A stretch of DNA of 64,000 nucleotides from Citrobacter sp. MGH106. Its GTDB lineage: Bacteria; Pseudomonadota; Gammaproteobacteria; Enterobacterales; Enterobacteriaceae. Under the pieces are notes generated by a model, which searched no databases, was not told the origin of the DNA, and was given only the letters and a program-made list of their open reading frames with translations. A program made the position numbers and the translations under genes. Position 1 is the first letter of the stretch, and every line of letters begins with the position of its first letter. Of this stretch, positions 59,313 to 64,000 are shown piece by piece. The stretch covers positions 2,591,403 through 2,655,402 of the forward strand of contig NZ_KQ089822.1 in assembly GCF_001037495.1 (NCBI RefSeq), read 5' to 3'.

Positions 59313-59765
59313 TTAATGTTGGTTTGCGGTGGCGTTGTTGCCGTAACCAACCTGGCGAACCAGAACATTGGAGTCAGACGCTGTCTGATTAACCACTGCA
59401 CCGTTGCGGCCACCGTATTGGGTCACGCTGATATCAGCATGCTTAGCATTCCACTGATTGATGTCAGCGCTGTTACTGAAGCCTGTTTGTTTCAGACTAA
59501 TGGTACTGTCATCAGCACCTTGTCCAACGGTTGCCCCGTTACCACGACCATGCTGGGTGATGGTCACATCGGACTTACGTGCATCACTTTGCAGCGCATT
59601 CGCAATGTTGCCAGAACCATACTGGTAAATACTCATTGATGAGTCCGGACCATTGTTATTACCACCGTTATGATGACCACTACCGCCCCATTGCGGAACA
59701 ACACCAGCCAGAGCACTACCAGAAACAACGATTGCTGCGAATGCTGCCACTTTTAAAAATTTCAT
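59313..59765 (-). CDS. csgA: Major curlin CsgA
   Basis: Secreted amyloid subunit of curli fibres. The 150-aa precursor has a Sec signal (to GSALA, residue 20), an N-terminal CsgG-targeting segment 'GVVPQWGG...PDSS' and five repeats of about 22 residues with the pattern S-x5-Q-x4-N-x5-Q. R1 begins SMSIYQYG, R2 SDVTITQHG, R3 STISLKQTG, R4 ADISVTQYG (Ala replaces Ser) and R5 SNVLVRQVG; the protein ends in His instead of the E. coli Tyr. It is nucleated by CsgB. Confidence 0.96.
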   Translation of the reverse strand: MKFLKVAAFAAIVVSGSALAGVVPQWGGSGHHNGGNNNGPDSSMSIYQYGSGNIANALQSDARKSDVTITQHGRGNGATVGQGADDSTISLKQTGFSNSADINQWNAKHADISVTQYGGRNGAVVNQTASDSNVLVRQVGYGNNATANQH

Positions 59766-59805
59766 GGTAAACCCCCATCGGATTGATTTAAACGTCGTTA
59801 ATGGA

Positions 59806-60261
59806 TTAGCGTTGAGTCACGCGAATGGCCATTTGCGACTGTCTCTGCACCACAACTGCTGTTTTTTGTGTACCGTACTGGGTAATATTTGCTTTATTAC
59901 CAGAACCTTTCTGGATAATAACAGCCGTATTACCGTAAGAACCTTGTTTTATACTCGCATCATTAGAACTACCCGCCTGATCAATATAAGAAAGATTATA
60001 TGATCCTGTCTGGTCTATTTTAGCCCGGTTACCTGAACCGTCTTGAGAAATGACCGACAATAACTTTGAGCCCCCCTGTCGAGTATTTGCACTGTTCGCA
60101 GTGCCAACTTGACCAATAATGGCTGCCTGATTAAATGAAGACTTGCTTAATTCATTTACCGCAAAGTTATATTCTGAATTAGCCAGATCATAACTTGTTG
60201 CGGATGCAATCCCAGGCACACCCAGCATTGTAAACATCATAAATAACAACTTGTTTTTCAT
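59806..60261 (-). CDS. csgB: Curli nucleator CsgB
   Basis: Minor curlin that anchors and nucleates CsgA on the outer membrane. The 151-aa start MKNKLLFMMFTMLG is preferred over nine additional codons because it begins the signal peptide (cleavage after ASA). Repeats R1-R5 carry the same Q/N ladder; R5 ends basic ('QRQSQMAIRVTQR'), the surface-attachment feature. It starts the csgBAC operon, 40 bases before csgA. Confidence 0.95.
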   Translation of the reverse strand: MKNKLLFMMFTMLGVPGIASATSYDLANSEYNFAVNELSKSSFNQAAIIGQVGTANSANTRQGGSKLLSVISQDGSGNRAKIDQTGSYNLSYIDQAGSSNDASIKQGSYGNTAVIIQKGSGNKANITQYGTQKTAVVVQRQSQMAIRVTQR

Positions 60262-60386
60262 GTTGTCACCCTGGACCTGGTCGTACATGAAGTTAAATTA
60301 TTTACCACTCAATTTTGTTGTTAACATGACTTTGTTTTGTTAACGCCACGTTACGATGAAGAGTATGTCCGTTGAAACATTTTAAA

Positions 60387-60397
60387 TAACTCACCCG
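60387..60397 (-). promoter_or_regulatory. CsgD operator upstream of csgB
   Basis: The minus strand reads CGGGTGAGTTA, an exact match to the CsgD consensus CGGGKGAKNKA and to the site in front of E. coli csgBA. It lies about 125 bases upstream of csgB. Confidence 0.85.
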
Positions 60398-60815
60398 CGA
60401 GTGGTATTTTTATATTTAGATTCACACCAAAGTACTAATTAAGAGCCAACAACGCTGTTATATGTATCGATTTTATTTTTGGACAATCGCTGGTTATGCA
60501 TTTCTATGCAATGGTAGAAAAAAGCTGCATTCAACGATTTCAGGGCCTCGCAGCGCGGCCTCGCGATAGCTGCTGGTACAAGTCGTGACAAACATCATTT
60601 TTTTCTATCTAAAATTGTTCAACGTAAAGCGAGGCAAAATAATCGAAATTCATTAGAATGATAAAACTTACTAAGTATAAATTAAAACCATATAAATCAA
60701 TCAATTAATATAATTTGTATGATTTTTTAAATCTGTGCAATAACAGTGAAATGTACAACTTTACTATCAAATCTAAACTCAATAAAAACCACAAAATCAC
60801 ATTTTAATATATAAT
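60398..60815. promoter_or_regulatory. AT-rich csgB-csgD regulatory region
   Basis: No gene is visible in the 761-base gap between csgB and csgD. The central part (about 60600-60860) is very AT-rich with A/T tracts, as expected for H-NS and IHF binding in this heavily regulated region. A GC-rich patch (60540-60590) with a GCAGCGCGGC core interrupts it. MlrA and CpxR sites are expected by homology but I could not place them. Confidence 0.6.
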
Positions 60816-60869
60816 TTTACATTCTGTAACAAGTTTAACACTTGCTTTAAGATTTGTAATAGCTAGATT
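60816..60869 (+). promoter_or_regulatory. csgD promoter with OmpR-like site
   Basis: The -10 is CTAGATT with the TAGATT hexamer at 60864-60869, placing the start near 60876 and giving a leader of about 147 bases, as in E. coli (148). The -10 with preceding C fits sigma-S. Upstream, TTTACATTCTGTAACAAGTT (60816-60835) resembles the OmpR D1 site of E. coli csgD. The leader from 60876 contains short hairpins and conserved stretches where OmrA/B, McaS and other sRNAs pair in E. coli. Confidence 0.65.
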
Positions 60870-61022
60870 GAAATCAGTTGAAGTCCATTTGTTTTAATAT
60901 TTTCACCCCTGTGGGTCGATATTTTATTTCTACACAGCAGTGCAACATCTGTCAGTACTTCTGGTGCCTCTATTTTAGTAGAGACAGCTGTCGGGTGTGC
61001 GACTAAAAAGTGGAGTTTCATC

Positions 61023-61673
61023 ATGTTTAATGAAGTCCATAGTATTCATGGTCATACATTATTGTTGATCACTAAACCCTCTCTGCAGGCAACTGCATTA
61101 TTACAGCATTTAAAACAATCGTTGGCGTTATCTGGAAAACTACATAATATTCAACGTTCTCTGGATGATATATCCGCTAGCTGCATTGTTTTACTGGATA
61201 TGATGGAGGCAGATAAAAAACTGATCCATTACTGGCAAGATAATTTAAGCCGTAAAAACAACAATATAAAGACGTTATTGTTGAATACACCCGATGATTA
61301 TCCTTACCGGGATATCGAAAACTGGCCGCATATCAATGGTGTGTTTTACGCAGCAGAAGATGAACAGCGTGTCGTTAGCGGGTTGCAAGGTGTCTTGCGA
61401 GGCGAATGCTACTTTTCGCAGAAATTGGCCAGTTACTTAATCACTCATTCTGGAAACTACCGTTATAACAGCACGGAGTCGGCACTACTCACTCATCGTG
61501 AAAAAGAGATCCTTAATAAACTGCGTATCGGCGCCTCAAATATTGAGATCGCACGCTCACTGTTTATCAGTGAGAATACGGTAAAAACGCATCTTTATAA
61601 TCTTTTCAAAAAGATAGCTGTCAAAAATCGTACGCAGGCGGTCTCATGGGCCAATGATAACCTCAGGCGATAA
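61023..61673 (+). CDS. csgD: Curli/biofilm master regulator CsgD
   Basis: LuxR-type transcription factor that activates csgBAC and cellulose synthesis through adrA/dgcC. The 216-aa protein has an N-terminal receiver-like domain (about 1-145) lacking a standard phospho-acceptor setup, and a C-terminal LuxR helix-turn-helix '[19 protein letters not shown]' (about 165-195). Sequence is close to E. coli. It starts the csgDEFG operon. Confidence 0.96.
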   Translation: MFNEVHSIHGHTLLLITKPSLQATALLQHLKQSLALSGKLHNIQRSLDDISASCIVLLDMMEADKKLIHYWQDNLSRKNNNIKTLLLNTPDDYPYRDIENWPHINGVFYAAEDEQRVVSGLQGVLRGECYFSQKLASYLITHSGNYRYNSTESALLTHREKEILNKLRIGASNIEIARSLFISENTVKTHLYNLFKKIAVKNRTQAVSWANDNLRR

Positions 61674-61677
61674 AGCC

Positions 61678-62070
61678 ATGAAACGCTATTTGACCTGGAT
61701 TGTGGCAGCAAATTTATTCCTGGCTGCCGGGAATCTACACGCGGCTGTAGAAGTGGAGGTACCCGGACTGTTAACTGACCACACTGTCTCCTCAATTGGG
61801 CATGATTTTTATCGTGCATTTAGTGACAAGTGGGAAAGCGAGTACACAGGAAATTTAACCATCAATGAAAGGCCCAGTGCACGTTGGGGAAGTTGGATCA
61901 CAATAACGGTTAATCAGGACGTTATCTTCCAGACTTTTTTATTCCCAACGAAAAGAGACTTCGAAAAAACAGTGGTCTTCGCATTGGCACAAACTGAGGA
62001 AGCATTAAGTCGCCGGCAAATAGATCAGACCCTATTAAGCACGAGCGATTTAGCGCGCGATGAATTCTAA
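61678..62070 (+). CDS. csgE: Curli secretion specificity factor CsgE
   Basis: Periplasmic protein that caps CsgG and directs CsgA to the pore. The 130-aa start [19 protein letters not shown] gives a signal peptide; eight upstream in-frame codons overlap csgD and are not used. The mature protein (from [14 protein letters not shown]) is nearly identical to E. coli. It begins four bases after the csgD stop. Confidence 0.95.
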   Translation: MKRYLTWIVAANLFLAAGNLHAAVEVEVPGLLTDHTVSSIGHDFYRAFSDKWESEYTGNLTINERPSARWGSWITITVNQDVIFQTFLFPTKRDFEKTVVFALAQTEEALSRRQIDQTLLSTSDLARDEF

Positions 62071-62095
62071 AACATGATTTTGTCCGGAGGCTTTC

Positions 62096-62509
62096 ATGCG
62101 TGTCAAACATGCAGTCGTTTTGCTCATGCTGATTTCACCATTAAGTTGGGCCGGAAACATGACTTTCCAGTTCCGCAACCCGAACTTTGGTGGCAACCCT
62201 AACAACGGTGCTTTTTTATTGAATAGCGCCCAGGCACAAAACTCTTATAAAGATCCGAGTGGTGATGATTTTGGGTTTGAAACCCCTTCAGCACTGGATA
62301 ACTTTACCCAGGCTATCCAGTCACAAATACTCGGCGGCTTGCTGACCAATATTAATACTGGTCAGCCGGGGAGGATGGTAACCAATGATTTTATCATCGA
62401 TATCGCCAACCGGGATGGACAACTGCAATTGAATGTCACGGACAGAAAAACGGGGAAAACTTCGACTATCGAAGTGTCGGGTTTGCAAACACAGTCAACC
62501 GATTTCTAA
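62096..62509 (+). CDS. csgF: Curli nucleation accessory protein CsgF
   Basis: Secreted protein that binds CsgG on the outer surface and positions CsgB for nucleation. The 137-aa precursor has a signal peptide (to SWA) and the mature N-terminal CsgG-binding segment '[16 protein letters not shown]'; E. coli begins GTMTFQFR. The C-terminal part is beta-rich. It is 25 bases after csgE with a TCCGGAGG ribosome site. Confidence 0.95.
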   Translation: MRVKHAVVLLMLISPLSWAGNMTFQFRNPNFGGNPNNGAFLLNSAQAQNSYKDPSGDDFGFETPSALDNFTQAIQSQILGGLLTNINTGQPGRMVTNDFIIDIANRDGQLQLNVTDRKTGKTSTIEVSGLQTQSTDF

Positions 62510-62534
62510 GACTTAGCCACGAAAGGAAAAAATC

Positions 62535-63368
62535 ATGCAGCGCTTACTTATTTTGGTTGCCATGTTTTTACTCAGCGGTTGCTTAACATCCCCACCCCAG
62601 GAAGCCGCTAAACCAACATTAATGCCTCGGGCCCAAAGCTATAAAGATTTAACGCATCTGCCAATGCCGACAGGTAAGATATTTGTCTCAGTTTACAATA
62701 TTCAGGATGAGACGGGTCAGTTTAAACCTTACCCGGCAAGTAACTTCTCAACCGCCGTCCCGCAAAGCGCCACGGCAATGTTGGTTACTGCACTGAAAGA
62801 TTCGCGCTGGTTTATTCCGCTGGAACGCCAGGGATTGCAGAACTTACTGAATGAACGGAAAATCATACGTGCGGCACAAGAGAATGGCACTGTTGCCATT
62901 AATAACCGCATTCCACTCCAGTCGCTGACCGCTGCGAATATTATGGTAGAAGGGTCAATTATCGGTTATGAAAGTAACGTTAAATCGGGTGGTGTAGGTG
63001 CGCGCTATTTCGGTATTGGTGCAGATACTCAGTATCAACTCGATCAGATAGCGGTAAACCTGCGTGTAGTTAACGTCAGTACTGGTGAGATCCTTTCTTC
63101 GGTCAATACCAGCAAAACTATTCTGTCTTATGAAGTTCAGGCTGGGGTATTCCGCTTTATTGACTACCAGCGTCTTCTGGAAGGAGAAATTGGTTATACC
63201 TCTAACGAGCCGGTTATGCTTTGTCTGATGTCAGCCATTGAAACTGGTGTAATCTTCCTGATTAATGACGGGATTGATCGCGGGTTGTGGGATTTGCAGG
63301 ATAAGAAACAAGTTGATAACGATATCCTGGTTAAATACCGCCATATGTCCGTGCCGCCGGAATCCTGA
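62535..63368 (+). CDS. csgG: Curli export channel lipoprotein CsgG
   Basis: Outer-membrane lipoprotein forming the nonameric pore that secretes curlins. The 277-aa precursor has lipobox LLSGC (Cys about residue 16). The constriction region contains 'PYPASNFSTAVPQSATAML'. E. coli pore residues Tyr, Asn and Phe align here. It ends the csgDEFG operon before a terminator. Confidence 0.96.
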   Translation: MQRLLILVAMFLLSGCLTSPPQEAAKPTLMPRAQSYKDLTHLPMPTGKIFVSVYNIQDETGQFKPYPASNFSTAVPQSATAMLVTALKDSRWFIPLERQGLQNLLNERKIIRAAQENGTVAINNRIPLQSLTAANIMVEGSIIGYESNVKSGGVGARYFGIGADTQYQLDQIAVNLRVVNVSTGEILSSVNTSKTILSYEVQAGVFRFIDYQRLLEGEIGYTSNEPVMLCLMSAIETGVIFLINDGIDRGLWDLQDKKQVDNDILVKYRHMSVPPES

Positions 63369-63386
63369 TTATCGATATAACACAGG

Positions 63387-63410
63387 AAGCGTGAGGGAAA
63401 CCTCACGCTT
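63387..63410 (+). terminator. csgDEFG terminator
   Basis: A ten-base perfect stem AAGCGTGAGG / CCTCACGCTT with GAAA tetraloop followed by CTATTATTTA. It lies between csgG and the convergent ycdZ and may serve both. Confidence 0.9.
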
Positions 63411-63413
63411 CTA

Positions 63414-63896
63414 TTATTTACTGGTCAGCGATTGTGATATCCGATTTTCACGACGTGACGCCAGCCACAGACCACTGTTTTTCATTGCATAACCGAATAC
63501 AAGTCCTAACGCCAGAGAAGGCAAAACCAGTTGCCAGTTCCCCTGCCCTGCAAATGTTGCACATGCGCCGATAAAAGTACCTGGCACAAATGAAAGCAAC
63601 CATTGTTTTGCCTGAATGCACATCAAAAACGCGACAATGCCGGTAATGACATAGCCGATGATGTCCATATGCGGAGCAAGCGCACTACCCTTAATAATCA
63701 CCAACGCCCACACCACACCACTTAGTAGCGTGCACGCTGAAATCCCCAGCCCTTTCAGCCCGCCCTGCGGACAGGCGAAATAGGCCGTGCAACCGAGGAA
63801 GCCAGCCCAACTGAGTAAACCAAGAGAAACGGCCACCCATCCCCAGATCCCAGAGAGAATGCCCGTCGTGATTGCAATAGAGATAAGTATATTCAT
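63414..63896 (-). CDS. ycdZ: DUF1097 inner-membrane protein YcdZ
   Basis: Predicted inner-membrane protein of unknown function, 160 aa, five or six helices. The start MNILISIAITTGILSGIWGW matches E. coli; longer frame lacks support. 'GCTAYFACPQGGLKGL' is the most conserved loop. It is convergent with csgG. Upstream a CRP-like site suggests carbon-source control. Confidence 0.9.
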   Translation of the reverse strand: MNILISIAITTGILSGIWGWVAVSLGLLSWAGFLGCTAYFACPQGGLKGLGISACTLLSGVVWALVIIKGSALAPHMDIIGYVITGIVAFLMCIQAKQWLLSFVPGTFIGACATFAGQGNWQLVLPSLALGLVFGYAMKNSGLWLASRRENRISQSLTSK

Positions 63897-63980
63897 GCCG
63901 CGCATCTTAGCAGAAAAACGGCATATTAATGAGATCGTGCACACAATTTATGCAAGATGATAAATCAAGTTGCATTACAT

Positions 63981-63996
63981 AGTGATACAAATCACA
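63981..63996 (-). promoter_or_regulatory. CRP site upstream of ycdZ
   Basis: The minus strand reads TGTGATTTGTATCACT, matching CRP TGTGA-N6-TCACA in nine of ten positions. A -10-like TAATAT (63923-63928, minus strand) would put the site near -71, a class I activator spacing. The rest of 63897-64000 shows no gene. Confidence 0.7.
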
Positions 63997-64000
63997 TTTA

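Noticed and set aside
59806-60261. Curlin repeats of csgA and csgB as a tandem DNA repeat or CRISPR-like array
   Set aside because: The repetition is at protein level (about 22-residue amyloid repeats) with diverged codons; there are no identical DNA repeats or spacers.

Overview
This window is chromosomal DNA from a flagellated, curli-producing enterobacterium. Gene order and protein sequences follow the Escherichia coli / Salmonella backbone from about 23.5 to 25 min, read in reverse (ptsG on the left, csgG on the right). Protein identity is high but not K-12. Lengths and sequences such as CsgA, FlgE and YceK suggest Citrobacter or a close relative; the genus is an inference, the family is secure. 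There are no rRNAs, tRNAs, insertion sequences, prophage genes or CRISPR arrays.

Layout. 1-3.4 kb: amn (AMP nucleosidase) and a large three-domain Xaa-Pro aminopeptidase, lying next to ptsG where E. coli has fhuE. 3.4-9.4 kb: ptsG, then the ycfH-holB-tmk-mltG-pabC run. 9.5-15.9 kb: the fatty-acid cluster fabF-acpP-fabG-fabD-fabH-plsX with rpmF and yceD. 16-21.5 kb: yceF, rluC and rne with its long leader. 21.5-23.8 kb: a divergent LysR regulator/MFS exporter pair placed between rne and flgL, absent there in E. coli K-12. 23.9-35.4 kb: the flagellar cluster flgLK, flgJIHGFEDCB and flgAMN. 35.5-48.7 kb: murJ, mviM, yceH, rimJ, mdtH, yceB, pyrC, dinI, bssS, solA, a 37-codon yceO, yceJ-yceI, trhO and lpxL. 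48.9-58.4 kb: mdtG, msyB, yceK, the glucan genes opgGH and opgC, and clsC-ymdB. 58.4-63.4 kb: the curli locus (ymdA, csgBAC, csgDEFG). The right edge holds ycdZ.

How it works together. Much of the window concerns the cell envelope and surface: acyl chains (fab, plsX), lipid A (lpxL), peptidoglycan (murJ, mltG), periplasmic glucans (opgGHC), cardiolipin (clsC), flagella and curli. Several regulatory sites can be read directly: a sigma-28 promoter and an FlhDC-type box in the flagellar cluster, a LexA box at dinI, a PurR box and CTP-sensing hairpin at pyrC, an SgrS pairing site at ptsG, a CsgD operator at csgB, and CRP-like sites at ptsG and ycdZ.

I found no clearly new multigene system. The observations most worth a second look are the novel amn-aminopeptidase/ptsG junction (possibly the endpoint of an inversion across the terminus), the LysR/MFS insert, the near-leaderless promoter of yceD-rpmF, the terminator sitting between csgA and csgC, and the pilin-like YmdA beside curli.
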